Source of the DNA: Papillibacter cinnamivorans DSM 12816
GTDB taxonomy: Bacteria; Bacillota; Clostridia; Oscillospirales; Oscillospiraceae
DNA length: 64,000 nt
NCBI RefSeq assembly: GCF_900176335.1
Contig: NZ_FWXW01000010.1
Span: 1 to 64,000, forward strand
Direction of reading: 5' to 3'
Part shown: in pieces, positions 53,479-62,074 of the stretch
Layout of the letters: each line of letters starts with the position of its first letter
How positions within the stretch are numbered: the first letter of the stretch is position 1
Translations under genes and position numbers: made by a program
The notes under the pieces: generated by a model
Told to the model about the DNA's origin: nothing
The model's input: the letters and a program-made list of their open reading frames with translations, nothing else
The model's database searches: none

Positions 53479-53519
53479 AAAAAGCACTCCCGATGCCGCA
53501 GCGTCTGGAGTGTTTTTTT
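53479..53519 (+). terminator. Terminator after the HAD gene
   Basis: AAAAAGCACTCC and GGAGTGTTTTTT pair across a 16-base loop and end in a T-run; it can act on both strands. Confidence 0.7.
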
Positions 53520-53571
53520 ATAACGAAATAAACCTGTTCGGTTTAGCGGCGGCTTCCCTCCCCGCCTTCTG

Positions 53572-54180
53572 TCAGCTGAAAGCGATCAACGGCAGCCGCA
53601 GCAGGGCGGCCACCAGCGCGTTTACGATCACGCAGGGGATAAACACGGCGAACGTGGCAAGCATCGCGATTTCATACCAGATGCTGCTGCGCGGATCCGA
53701 TGCCTTTCCCGAAAAACGGGCCAGAAAGCTCCCCAGAGGGATCCCGTAGGCGTTTCCCATCATGATCATGCGGATCGCCCCCAGTATGGCGGCGCTTTTT
53801 TCTTTGCCGTACTGCCTCACGACGGAATTCCAGGCCTCTTCCGAGGGCCTACCCCGGCTGTCCGCGTAGTGCTGCGCGAAGAGGTACGCTGTCATTTCCT
53901 CCGGTTTGACGCCGGATGGATCGCCGGAGAGCAAAGCTTCGATTTCCTCCCGGCTCATCCCGCTCTCCAGCGCCATCTTCGTATGGGCGTATGAGCAAAG
54001 GGCGCATTGATTGACCTCGGTCACGGCAAGCATCAGCCGCTCCATGAAATCGCCCGACAGCATGCCGTCCCTGCGTCCTTTCCGAAGCCCCGGGATGGTG
54101 TACATCGCCCGGAAAAAGATCATATACGCTTCGCCTACGGAATAGAGCTTCCGTCCGGCGCTGTTCTGTTTCGCGGTCAT
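53572..54180 (-). CDS. AhpD-like carboxymuconolactone decarboxylase-family protein
   Basis: A 202-residue protein with the AhpD redox motif in EVNQCALCSYAHTKMALESG (CxxC followed by His), usually an alkylhydroperoxidase or thiol-redox core. A C-terminal hydrophobic segment (ATFAVFIPCVIVNALVAALL) is an extra membrane anchor not usual in AhpD. ATG 54180 follows AAGGAAG. Substrate unknown. Confidence 0.85.
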   Translation of the reverse strand: MTAKQNSAGRKLYSVGEAYMIFFRAMYTIPGLRKGRRDGMLSGDFMERLMLAVTEVNQCALCSYAHTKMALESGMSREEIEALLSGDPSGVKPEEMTAYLFAQHYADSRGRPSEEAWNSVVRQYGKEKSAAILGAIRMIMMGNAYGIPLGSFLARFSGKASDPRSSIWYEIAMLATFAVFIPCVIVNALVAALLRLPLIAFS

Positions 54181-54440
54181 TCCGGGTCTTCCTTTCCTTC
54201 CGCCGTGACGCGGGCCAAAACCATGAGTCATGGTTCATCCTAATAATACCACCCGGAAAAGCTGAAATCAACGGGGCCGGTTCTCTCCCGCTCCCGCCGC
54301 ATTTCTGCCGGGGGAGAAAATAATCCTTACGGCGTATATTTCCTGCCTGAAATCAAAATCGGCGAGTCTGAAAGCCCATACATGAACTCCAACTCATGCA
54401 AACGTGTCCCACCCGCCCATAAATAGGTTATTTACGTCCT

Positions 54441-54490
54441 TGCCTCCCTTGTCAAAGGGATGGGGACCGCTTCAGCGGTGGTGGGATTCT
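54441..54490 (+). repeat. REP-like double stem-loop repeat
   Basis: TGCCTCCCTTGTCAAAGGGA followed by ACCGCTTCAGCGGT and GGTGGGATTCT: two adjacent stems of a short repeat type common in gut Clostridia. No other copy is in the window. The remaining 54181-54568 gap shows no gene. Confidence 0.45.
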
Positions 54491-54568
54491 AATTCGTGAA
54501 ATAACATTCTTGCTGGATCGCTTTCTATTTTCTTCCACGAGCTTAGCGGGTGGTTTTCTGCATTACAC

Positions 54569-54601
54569 AACAAAACAGCGCTCCCCCAAGGGAGCGCTGT
54601 T
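54569..54601 (-). terminator. Terminator after merR
   Basis: AACAGCGCTCCC and GGGAGCGCTGTT form a 12-base-pair stem, then GTTTTGTTG on the minus strand. Confidence 0.7.
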
Positions 54602-54626
54602 GCTGTTTTCCTTAAGGGGCTGAAAA

Positions 54627-55010
54627 TTATTCCTCGTCCCGCCAGGATAAAACGCCGGTCTCCATGGCCTTTTCATACCTGCCGATCTTGTAATCCAGGC
54701 GCTCCAGGGTGCTTTCGATAGCCCGCTTCTGCTCCAGAAGCTGCTCCCGCTGTTTCAGAAGGAGCTCCCGCCGGGCCGGGATGGTTTCGTTTCCCTCCTG
54801 GGTCAGCTTCAGATACTCGATCATCACCTCCACCGGGAGCCCGGCGCTGCGCAGGCACTTGGCCAGCTCCACCCATCTGAGGTCGCCCTCGGTGTAATCC
54901 CGCAGGCCTCCGGAGGTCCTGTTCACCGGGGGGATCATGCCCACCCGCTCGTAATAGCGCAGCGTGTCCTGGGTGAGGTCGTATTGCTTGCTCACTTCCG
55001 CAATGGTCAT
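54627..55010 (-). CDS. MerR-family transcriptional regulator
   Basis: A 127-residue MerR protein. It has the N-terminal winged helix (TIAEVSKQYDLTQDTLRYYERVGMIPPV), LRDYTEGDLRWVELAKCLRSAGLPVEVM, and a coiled dimerisation helix (LLLKQREQLLEQKRAIESTLERLDYKIGRYE). It has no metal-binding Cys cluster, so it resembles the AdhR/YfmP group that senses reactive aldehydes or other organics. It is last in the operon with the aldo/keto reductase, and a MerR-type promoter lies before the first gene. Confidence 0.92.
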   Translation of the reverse strand: MTIAEVSKQYDLTQDTLRYYERVGMIPPVNRTSGGLRDYTEGDLRWVELAKCLRSAGLPVEVMIEYLKLTQEGNETIPARRELLLKQREQLLEQKRAIESTLERLDYKIGRYEKAMETGVLSWRDEE

Positions 55011-55044
55011 TGGATTTCCTCCCCGGCTCCGGCCGAAATTCGTT

Positions 55045-56160
55045 CTATTTCTCGAAGGTTGCCGCTACGTCCTTGAGGTATTTGGTGATCTCAATATGCT
55101 GCGGGCAGGTCTTCTCGCACTTGCGGCACTCGATGCAGTCGGACGCCTTGCCGTACGCCTGGGCGAGATTGGAATAATACGCCGCGTGGATGGAGAAAAG
55201 CCTGGAATTCCACTGCTTTTCCGTATTGTACAGCGCAAAGTACTTGGGGATCGGAATATTCTTCGGGCACCCATCGACGCAGTACTGGCACGCGGTGCAT
55301 GGGACGGTGATGGACCGGTTGATGATCTCCTTCGCCCGGTTCAATACCTCGCTCTCCTCCGGAGAAAGGGGCTGGAAATCCTGCATCGTGGCGGTGTTGT
55401 CCAGCATCTGCTCCAGATTGGACATGCCGGAGAGCACCATCATCACGTTGTCGAGGCTCGCCGCGAACCGGATCGCCCAGGAGGCAGTCGATTTGTCGGG
55501 CGCGAGTCCGTGCAGGATCGCCTCCGCCTCCTCGGGAATGGCGGCCAGCGTTCCGCCCTTGAGCGGCTCCATGACCACCACGGGCTTCCCGTGGCGCTTC
55601 GCCGTTTCGTAGCACTTGCCCGACTGGATCGTGGCGTTGTCCCAGTCCATGTAGTTAAGCTGCAGCTGGACAAATTCCACCTCGGGATGGGCCGTTAGGA
55701 TTTCGTCCAGCAGTTCGGGGCTGTCGTGAAAGGAAAATCCGATCTTTCTGATCTTCCCTTCCGCCTTCTTTTGGGATATGAAAGCGAAGCTGTCCAGCTC
55801 CTGGGCGACGCGGTAGTGGTTGACGTTGAGATTGTGAAGCAGATAGTAGTCGAAATACGAAACGCCGCATTTCTCCAGCTGCTCGTTGAAGATTCTCTCC
55901 TGATCCTCCGCCTTCTTCAGGAAGATCATCGGCAGCTTGGTGGCCAGCGTAAAACTGTCTCTCGGGTGCCGCTTCACCAGCGCCTCCCGCACTGCGATCT
56001 CGCTTTTAAAGCCGTGGTACATATAGGCGGTGTCGAAATACGTGAAGCCCCGCTCCAGAAATATGTCTGCCATACGGCAGAACTGATCTATGTCGATTTC
56101 TTTCTGCACGTTCGGGTCCGGCAGCGGAAGCCGCATGCACCCAAAACCTAACTTTTTCAA
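55045..56160 (-). CDS. Aldo/keto reductase with ferredoxin domain
   Basis: A 371-residue protein with an N-terminal aldo/keto reductase barrel ([29 protein letters not shown] with the catalytic Asp and Tyr, TKLPMIF with Lys, YYLLHNLN with His). A C-terminal 2[4Fe-4S] domain has [12 protein letters not shown] and [12 protein letters not shown] motifs. Such clostridial fusions probably reduce aldehydes or ketones with ferredoxin or NAD(P)H. It overlaps the DUF1893 gene by four bases. Confidence 0.93.
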   Translation of the reverse strand: MKKLGFGCMRLPLPDPNVQKEIDIDQFCRMADIFLERGFTYFDTAYMYHGFKSEIAVREALVKRHPRDSFTLATKLPMIFLKKAEDQERIFNEQLEKCGVSYFDYYLLHNLNVNHYRVAQELDSFAFISQKKAEGKIRKIGFSFHDSPELLDEILTAHPEVEFVQLQLNYMDWDNATIQSGKCYETAKRHGKPVVVMEPLKGGTLAAIPEEAEAILHGLAPDKSTASWAIRFAASLDNVMMVLSGMSNLEQMLDNTATMQDFQPLSPEESEVLNRAKEIINRSITVPCTACQYCVDGCPKNIPIPKYFALYNTEKQWNSRLFSIHAAYYSNLAQAYGKASDCIECRKCEKTCPQHIEITKYLKDVAATFEK

Positions 56161-56597
56161 TTTCCTGCCTCCTGTGTTTCGTTTTTCAGTCTTAGAAGGG
56201 TCTGTTTCACCGCCTCCAGGGCCAGGGCCGGCTCCTCGATCTCCTTGACCGCCCGTTCCATGGGGCAGGGTCCCGTCCCCGCGCGGTTGATGATGCTGCC
56301 TGTTATCGTGTCACAGGAATTGCGGATTCCCCGATGGGTGAGGATGTCTTTGGCCGTCCCGGTCATCACCGGCGCATAAACCTCCCCGACCCCCGCCAGC
56401 ACGAAAAGCATGGCGGCGGCCTTGCCGATCACCTTGTCAGCGGCGGAAAACCCCCGCAGATCCGTGCCGGCGTCCAGCCATTCCACCACGGGGGTCACTC
56501 CCCGGAGCGTGCTGGTGTATACCGTTCCCCCCCTGCACAGAACGCAGGTGTACCCGCCCTGGGAAAGAAGCTGCTTTGCTTTGTCGATATCACGCAT
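56157..56597 (-). CDS. DUF1893 domain protein
   Basis: A 146-residue protein of the DUF1893 family: [47 protein letters not shown], and [14 protein letters not shown]. The fold is cytidine-deaminase-like. Function is unknown. It overlaps the ECF gene by eight bases and the aldo/keto reductase by four, so the three are translationally coupled. Confidence 0.88.
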   Translation of the reverse strand: MRDIDKAKQLLSQGGYTCVLCRGGTVYTSTLRGVTPVVEWLDAGTDLRGFSAADKVIGKAAAMLFVLAGVGEVYAPVMTGTAKDILTHRGIRNSCDTITGSIINRAGTGPCPMERAVKEIEEPALALEAVKQTLLRLKNETQEAGN

Positions 56598-57147
56598 GGC
56601 TGCCTCGTCTTTTAGCCGCCCAGAGCAGGATCAGCGGAACCAGCAGCCACTGCAGAGCCAGGCCCGGCAGGCCGGTCACAATGCTGTTCCAGATGACGGG
56701 AATCTTCACCGCCGTGTTGCCCAGCCCGTAGACGGCCAGAAGGATCGCCGCAGCGCGCACCGCGCGTCCCGCGATCTGCACGATGATCACTTTGAAAAGC
56801 GAGGGCAACCGCACTTCCCGCAGCAGGCCGGCGAAAACCCCGTACGCGGCCAGCTCGATCACCATAAACGGCAGCATAACAAGGCCCGGCATCCCTGTAA
56901 GGGAATAGCTCACCATCGGGCTGAAAGCGCCGGCCAGCAGTCCCGCCAGCGGTCCCGCCAGAAACCCCACCAGCAAGACCGGCAGGTGCATCGGCAGGAA
57001 CATCTCCCCCAGCGCCGACCCCATTCCCGTCGCCGCCCCCAGAGTGTGGAAGATCTGCGGCAGCGCCACGGCGGCGACCACCGCCGCGATGGTGGACAGG
57101 GCCTGTGTCCTCGCGGACATGCGTTTTTTGACCATTGAATTGTTCAT
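56590..57147 (-). CDS. ECF transporter substrate-binding (S) component
   Basis: A 185-residue membrane protein with about six helices and the ECF-S pattern (ALGEMFLPMHLPVLLVGFLAGPLAGLLAG and PMVSYSLTGMPGL). The substrate is not evident; such S components import vitamins or precursors using the shared EcfAA'T module encoded elsewhere. ATG 57147 follows AGGAGGT. First gene of the MerR-controlled operon. Confidence 0.87.
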   Translation of the reverse strand: MNNSMVKKRMSARTQALSTIAAVVAAVALPQIFHTLGAATGMGSALGEMFLPMHLPVLLVGFLAGPLAGLLAGAFSPMVSYSLTGMPGLVMLPFMVIELAAYGVFAGLLREVRLPSLFKVIIVQIAGRAVRAAAILLAVYGLGNTAVKIPVIWNSIVTGLPGLALQWLLVPLILLWAAKRRGSHA

Positions 57148-57233
57148 GACGGTACCTCCTGATTTTTCGTTCCGGCTTCTCCCGGAATTGGCAAAGAGCA
57201 AAGCTCTGTGCTTTCCCCTCGTTGTCTATTGAA

Positions 57234-57264
57234 AGCATAACACCTGGAGTACACTCCAAGTCAA
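57234..57264 (-). promoter_or_regulatory. MerR-type promoter and operator
   Basis: TTGACT and TATGCT are 19 bases apart on the minus strand, the over-long spacer typical of MerR promoters. The spacer carries the dyad CTTGGAGT-GT-ACTCCAGG (57243-57260). The four downstream genes end in merR, so the loop is autoregulatory. Confidence 0.85.
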
Positions 57265-57529
57265 GAGTTTTTTTCGATTCCGCCAGAAAAAACGATTGGA
57301 AAAATACAGCCCCGCCTTGCCTGTGCAGGATACAGGCCAAATGAATACCCTTCCCCCATTTTCACCATATTTCTCCCCCCTCCTTACTCCAAACCCAGCC
57401 AAATCTCCGAAATTCTCCTCCCGCCGTTGCCGAACCCCCTTCCTTCCTCTATACTGGTATCAACACAATGACGTGTCCTGCCCTGGCAAACCGGCTTTCT
57501 GAGAAAGCCCCAACAAAAGGAGGACAGCC

Positions 57530-57997
57530 ATGAAAAAGATTCTGGTCAGTGAATGTCTCTACGGCGGAAGGATCGTCCGCTACGACGCCGGCGATGTTGC
57601 CGAGCGTGATCCCCGGTTTTTGAAGTGGAAGGAGGAGGGCCGCTTGGTGCCCATCTGCGCCGAGGTCTTCGGAGGGCTCCCTATCCCCCGCCCCGACTCC
57701 CAGCGCGTGGACGACAAGGTGCTCACGGGTACGGGAGCGGACGTCACCGCGGAATACACCGCGGGGGCTATGGAGGTGGTGCGGCTCGCCAAGCTCAACA
57801 ACGTCGCCTTTGCCCTCATGAAGCAGGACAGTCCCTCCTGCGGCAGCCGCTTTATTTATGACGGGACCTTTACGGACACCAAAATCCCCGGCCAGGGCCT
57901 GGCCGTTGAGCTCCTGCGGAACGCTGGCTTCAAGGTCTTCTCCGAGGAGGACCTGGACGCGGCCGAGGTATATTTAAACGCCCTGGAAAACGGATAA
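57530..57997 (+). CDS. DUF523 domain protein
   Basis: A 155-residue protein of the DUF523 family: ILVSECLYGGRIVRYDAG, PICAEVFGGLPIPRPDSQRV, and the conserved ALMKQDSPSCGSRFIYDGTF. Three conserved cysteines suggest a redox or metal role. ATG behind AGGAGG. Function unknown. Confidence 0.9.
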   Translation: MKKILVSECLYGGRIVRYDAGDVAERDPRFLKWKEEGRLVPICAEVFGGLPIPRPDSQRVDDKVLTGTGADVTAEYTAGAMEVVRLAKLNNVAFALMKQDSPSCGSRFIYDGTFTDTKIPGQGLAVELLRNAGFKVFSEEDLDAAEVYLNALENG

Positions 57998-58022
57998 AGC
58001 TTGTCCTAAAATATAGTGCACC

Positions 58023-58070
58023 AAGGAACCGATCCGCGGATAAACCGTCCCGGATCGGTTCCTTCATTTT
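58023..58070 (+). terminator. Terminator of the DUF523 gene
   Basis: AAGGAACCGATCCG and CGGATCGGTTCCTT pair perfectly, followed by CATTTTAAT. Confidence 0.85.
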
Positions 58071-58097
58071 AATAACACTATTATCCAATAAAAAATT

Positions 58098-58158
58098 AAA
58101 CAAGACAGTACGGTTGTCCCCCCGCCGGAGGTGGGGGGACAACCGTACTGTCTTGTTT
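58098..58158. repeat. Perfect 26-bp inverted repeat
   Basis: Arms 58098-58123 and 58133-58158 are fully complementary over 26 bases, with a nine-base loop. Unusually long for a terminator; it lies between a complete terminator and the tetR promoter. Confidence 0.8.
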
Positions 58159-58213
58159 GTTGGATCGACATTTTTGTTGAAGTCCAGCCCTGCAAAAAAC
58201 CCGTGTTTTTCCC

Positions 58214-58261
58214 TTGACAGCTAATAACTGTTAGCATATACTTAAGCTAACAAACGTTAGC
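58214..58261 (+). promoter_or_regulatory. Promoter with two TetR operators
   Basis: TTGACA and TATACT are 17 bases apart. GCTAATAACTGTTAGC (58220-58235) fills the spacer and GCTAACAAACGTTAGC (58246-58261) follows the -10 box. The pair forms two half-alike dyads 26 bases apart, as in autorepressed tetR promoters. Confidence 0.88.
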
Positions 58262-58279
58262 TTAAGGGAGGAAGGGAAA

Positions 58280-58915
58280 ATGAAACGTACGAATACAAGG
58301 CAGCGCATCCTCAGCGAAGCGCTCCGTCTCTTCGCCGCCGGCGGCTTCGACGCCGTCCGCGTTCAGCAGATCGCCGACGCCGTGGGTATCCGGGCTCCTT
58401 CCCTGTATAAGCACTTTAAAAGCAAGCAGGACATTTTCGATACCATACTCGAGGAAATGGAAAAACGCTATCAGAAGCAGATGGGATCGCTGCAGATGAA
58501 TGGCGCGGAACCCGGCAAGGACGCTTCCCTTTTCACATCCATGAGCGAGGAACAGCTGGTCCAGACCGGAAAAATCCTTTTCGGCTATTTTCTTCATGAC
58601 GAATACGCCGCCAATTTCCGCCGGGCCCTTTCCATGGAGCAGTACCGAAGCCCTAAACTGCCCGCGCTTTACGCAAAACAGTACATCGACGATCCTCTTT
58701 CCTTTCAGGGCGCCCTCTTCGGCATGCTGATTCAGACCGGGAACCTTCTCCCGGAAGACCCCGGAGTTATGGCGCTGCAGTTTTACTCCCCCGTCTTCCT
58801 CCTGCTCACTCTATGCGACTGCCGACCGGAAAGAGAGCCGGAGGCGACGTCCCTTCTGGAAAAGCACATCCGGCAGTTTTACCGGCTGTACGGCAATAAG
58901 GAGAAAAAGGTATGA
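58280..58915 (+). CDS. TetR/AcrR-family repressor
   Basis: A 211-residue regulator with an N-terminal TetR helix-turn-helix (RILSEALRLFAAGGFDAVRVQQIADAVG, then SLYKHFKSKQDIFD) and a ligand domain. Its promoter contains two dyads. It overlaps the DUF998 gene by four bases, which is the likely target along with itself. Confidence 0.93.
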   Translation: MKRTNTRQRILSEALRLFAAGGFDAVRVQQIADAVGIRAPSLYKHFKSKQDIFDTILEEMEKRYQKQMGSLQMNGAEPGKDASLFTSMSEEQLVQTGKILFGYFLHDEYAANFRRALSMEQYRSPKLPALYAKQYIDDPLSFQGALFGMLIQTGNLLPEDPGVMALQFYSPVFLLLTLCDCRPEREPEATSLLEKHIRQFYRLYGNKEKKV

Positions 58916-59577
58916 AACGGACATGGCTGAATTGGCTTGGCCTTCTGGGAGCGGTGAGCTTCCTTTCCTATCTGGCGGCGGTTCTCTTCTCCCCTCTTGC
59001 CTACCCGGGGTACGACTGGATGAGCCAGGCGGTGAGCGACTTGAGCGCCGCAGACGCACCCTCCCGGGCCCTTTGGAACCAGCTCGGATCGCTTTACGGC
59101 ATCGGCGCGGTCCTCTGCGCGGCCGCGGCCTGCGTCTTTGTCCGCGACAGGCTGAATCGGACCCTCCGGGCTGGAATCTGCGCCTTTGCCGTCATGAACG
59201 CGGTTTCCTTCGTGGGCTATTCCCTCTTTCCCCTCACCGGCAGCGGCTACGCCGGCACCTTTCAGGATAAGATGCACGTGGCGGTCACCGCCCTGGTGGT
59301 GCTCCTGTCCATCCTCTCCCTCGTTCTGATTATCACAGGCGGATTCAGAGGCCGGACCTGCCGCTCACTGGCCCTCTGGGCCTCCGCTGCTCTGATCCTC
59401 ATGTTCGTCGGAGCCGTCGGGACCGGCCTCGCCCCCAAAGCCCTCTTCGGTGTCTTCGAGCGCTTCAGCACCCTCTCCGCCTCCGGCTTCACCATGGTCC
59501 TGGGACTGTATCTGTTTGCCTCCTTCGCGGGAAATGCAAAGGCCGCCAAAGAAAAATTGCACCCGATTGCCGCCTGA
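58912..59577 (+). CDS. DUF998 membrane protein
   Basis: A 221-residue protein with six hydrophobic segments and the DUF998 pattern YPGYDWMSQAVSDLSA after helix 1, plus FPLTGSGYAGTFQDKMH in the middle. Function unknown; coupled to the TetR repressor. Confidence 0.9.
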   Translation: MKRTWLNWLGLLGAVSFLSYLAAVLFSPLAYPGYDWMSQAVSDLSAADAPSRALWNQLGSLYGIGAVLCAAAACVFVRDRLNRTLRAGICAFAVMNAVSFVGYSLFPLTGSGYAGTFQDKMHVAVTALVVLLSILSLVLIITGGFRGRTCRSLALWASAALILMFVGAVGTGLAPKALFGVFERFSTLSASGFTMVLGLYLFASFAGNAKAAKEKLHPIAA

Positions 59578-59596
59578 CCGGCTCCATAATCGAAAG

Positions 59597-59630
59597 AAAC
59601 GCCATGATACGGTTTCGTATCATGGCGTTT
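59597..59630. terminator. Bidirectional terminator
   Basis: A perfect 15-base-pair stem AAACGCCATGATACG/CGTATCATGGCGTTT, loop of four. It separates convergent genes and touches the stop codon of the next one. Confidence 0.8.
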
Positions 59631-59967
59631 AGAATTCCTCCCGGTTTTTATCCCTGTGGTACACGTGCGTGATCTCGGAATAAGCGTCTTTTAAAGTGAG
59701 CACATCCTTTTCCACCTCATAGGAATACAGAAAGGTGACGTCCTTGCCGGTGATCGTAACCTTGTTGTCGTAAAGCAGGGTATACTCGTACGTGTCAAAG
59801 TTGATGCTGACCTCGCCGATCCCGTCAAACGACATCCGGTTTCCGTCGTCGGAGACCCAGTGACCTTTCAGCGAATTTTCGCCAAAGCCGAGAAATCCCT
59901 TCCCGGTGAGGAAAAAGAACAGGATCAGGATTGCCCCTAATAACCATTCACTTGCGTTGATTCCCAT
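59629..59967 (-). CDS. Hypothetical membrane-anchored protein
   Basis: A 112-residue protein with one N-terminal hydrophobic segment (about residues 6-24) and a small beta-rich domain (GHWVSDDGNRMSFDGIGEVSI and YEYTLLYDNKVTITGKDV), resembling lipocalin-like DUF folds seen in Clostridia. The ATG at 59967 follows GGAGG. No family recognised with confidence. Confidence 0.65.
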   Translation of the reverse strand: MGINASEWLLGAILILFFFLTGKGFLGFGENSLKGHWVSDDGNRMSFDGIGEVSINFDTYEYTLLYDNKVTITGKDVTFLYSYEVEKDVLTLKDAYSEITHVYHRDKNREEF

Positions 59968-60245
59968 ACCGTGCCTCCACGTAAACAAAACGGTCTGACG
60001 CTGCTGCCTGCCGGAATCATGCGGATACGCGCGGATATGCTCGCTCTGAATGTTCTATCATTTTAATTGTATCACACTGCGCATTGCCGTTCAAGCGCAG
60101 CGGCCGGGTTCCGGTATCCATATAAATTAAATCCGCGGATAAATATTCCGCGGATTTTCTGTAATTATACTACCACAAATCGGGGGAAATTTCAAGTCTT
60201 GTAAACTTCGTCCGCCGGAGATATCCTGTTGTGGGAGGCGAAATC

Positions 60246-60707
60246 ATGGACGATACTGAAATGCTTTCTTTGATTTCATCGCAAACGGCCCTGGAAACGG
60301 AAGAACTGCGAAGCTGCAACGCTTTAACACTGCGGTACGGCCTTTCTCTTTCGGACGCCCAGATCCGTAATCTTGTACAGCGGCGTTTTTCCGCCCTTAG
60401 GGACACGGGACGGGTGGAATTCGGCTCCGGTATCCTGAAAAAGCTTGCGGTGGAATTCTGCGATTCTCCCTATATTTCCCAGGAAAACTACGAGGACACT
60501 CTTCTCGAGCTTCAGGACTCCTTTTACTACTTTAAAAACGAGTCTCAGGACCAAATCCCCGACGACGAGCTCATTTCCTTCATGAAGCGGTGCTTTGACG
60601 GCGTATGCCAGGGTTCGCTGGACTATTTGAGCGGCACCACCCTGGAGGATCTCTGCCGCAACACCCGATACGGATACAAAACGGATGGGGACGGCCGTCT
60701 TTTTTAA
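60246..60707 (+). CDS. DUF6323 family protein
   Basis: A 153-residue, mostly helical acidic protein that matches my recollection of DUF6323: LRSCNALTLRYGLSLSDAQI, GRVEFGSGILKKLAVEFCDSPYI, and CFDGVCQGSLDYLSG. It lies ten bases before the DUF6179 gene. In the Clostridia I recall, the two families are neighbours; their role is unknown. The ATG follows GGGAGG. Confidence 0.78.
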   Translation: MDDTEMLSLISSQTALETEELRSCNALTLRYGLSLSDAQIRNLVQRRFSALRDTGRVEFGSGILKKLAVEFCDSPYISQENYEDTLLELQDSFYYFKNESQDQIPDDELISFMKRCFDGVCQGSLDYLSGTTLEDLCRNTRYGYKTDGDGRLF

Positions 60708-60716
60708 GGAGGACGC

Positions 60717-61973
60717 ATGGAACAAAAAGAAATTCTTCCTCAGAAGCCTGCGCTCTCCGGCCGTCCAGCCGCCCCATGGGACGCGGAGTCTCTCCGCCCC
60801 GCCCTTTGGGAGCTTCTCGGCCGCCGCGTCCGCCGCTATACCATGGCAGACAGCTCCTCCGTCCCCGCGGAAACCGCCGGAGAGCTTCTGGAGTCGATTC
60901 TGTATTCCATCGGGCTGGCCGTCTCCGCCGGAGCTCCGCCGCCGGAACCCGGAAATTTGGACGCGCTCCTGGAATTTTCCTGGGGCGTCATCGAGGAGCG
61001 TCTGGGTGAGGCCAAAGAACTTCTTAAACGGGCGAAAGCATCCTTGCCCCCCGCCTCCGCAATGGCCCAGGAGAGCACCCTTGAGGAAATGGATGCCTTT
61101 TTTCAGCGGTACGACTACCGTTTTTTCGCCCATCAGATCCCCTGTTCCGTCGATTATCCCCTGTGCCTGCCCGTTCCGGAAAATCTCGGGGGAGTGGAAT
61201 ATATCCGGGAATACCTGCGCCGTCTGGCGCTGGAAAATGCCTTTTGCCTGCGTCTGGAGGAGTACGCCGTCACAAGGCTTGCTCTGTTTCACTGCCGCGG
61301 CGACCTGTCCATGCCTGTAAACCTATATTCCATTACAGTCCCCAATGCCTTGGCCTGCAATATATTAGGCGAACCCATCCGTTTCCTGGACATTTCCCCC
61401 GCCGGACAAATCCTGCTGCTGAATCAGTTTAAAAGCGCCTCTCCGGAAGAAGTTCGGGAGGAGCTTAACTCCTCCGCGTTAGCTCTGTACCGTGAACTGG
61501 GGCTCAGCGGCCCGGAAGAGCGGGAATATCTGGAGATCGCGGCCGGGAATCTGGTTCACCGAATCATTGCAGCGGCGAAAAGCGGAGATCTTGCGGGAGT
61601 CTTCCCCTCTCTGCCGGATAAACCCGATGTGGTTTTTTCCGCCCCGATGTTTGCCGATAATGAAACCATGGACGACGGGACCCTTCGTGACCTCGCGGAA
61701 ACGCTTTCCGATTGCTCCTCCGTTTCGGAAAAGGTGGATCTGGTGCTCCGGAATGTGCACAGTCTCCGGGATCTCGTGGAAATCCTGAACCTTTGCTTCT
61801 GGGAGGATGAGCCGGACGAAATGCTTCGCTCTCTCGACGGGGATACGCTCTTCTTGCTCCGCGCATACGTCCTGAAAAAGGGGCCGGACTGGCACAGCGA
61901 AACCGGCTGGGAAACGCGGCTGCCCAAAATAGCGCCGCCTCAAAGCCGGAATATGCCGCATCGCAAGGATTGA
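60717..61973 (+). CDS. DUF6179 family protein
   Basis: A 418-residue soluble, helical, acidic protein: ALWELLGRRVRRYTMADSSSV, LLESILYSIGLAVSAG, YIREYLRRLALENAFCLRLEE and ITVPNALACNILG. No catalytic motif or signal peptide is visible. It matches DUF6179 and pairs with DUF6323. The ATG follows AGGAGG, and the gene ends in a strong terminator. Confidence 0.78.
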   Translation: MEQKEILPQKPALSGRPAAPWDAESLRPALWELLGRRVRRYTMADSSSVPAETAGELLESILYSIGLAVSAGAPPPEPGNLDALLEFSWGVIEERLGEAKELLKRAKASLPPASAMAQESTLEEMDAFFQRYDYRFFAHQIPCSVDYPLCLPVPENLGGVEYIREYLRRLALENAFCLRLEEYAVTRLALFHCRGDLSMPVNLYSITVPNALACNILGEPIRFLDISPAGQILLLNQFKSASPEEVREELNSSALALYRELGLSGPEEREYLEIAAGNLVHRIIAAAKSGDLAGVFPSLPDKPDVVFSAPMFADNETMDDGTLRDLAETLSDCSSVSEKVDLVLRNVHSLRDLVEILNLCFWEDEPDEMLRSLDGDTLFLLRAYVLKKGPDWHSETGWETRLPKIAPPQSRNMPHRKD

Positions 61974-61988
61974 TACCGCAGATATCAT

Positions 61989-62028
61989 AAAAGCGGGGAC
62001 ATACGCTTCGGTATGTCCCCGCTTTTTG
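61989..62028 (+). terminator. Terminator of the DUF6179 gene
   Basis: AAAAGCGGGGACATAC and GTATGTCCCCGCTTTT form a perfect 16-base-pair stem with flanking A and T, working on both strands between convergent genes. Confidence 0.9.
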
Positions 62029-62074
62029 CTCAAAGAAAGCCCCGCCGGCATTCCCTCCGCCGGCCGGCGCCGCA

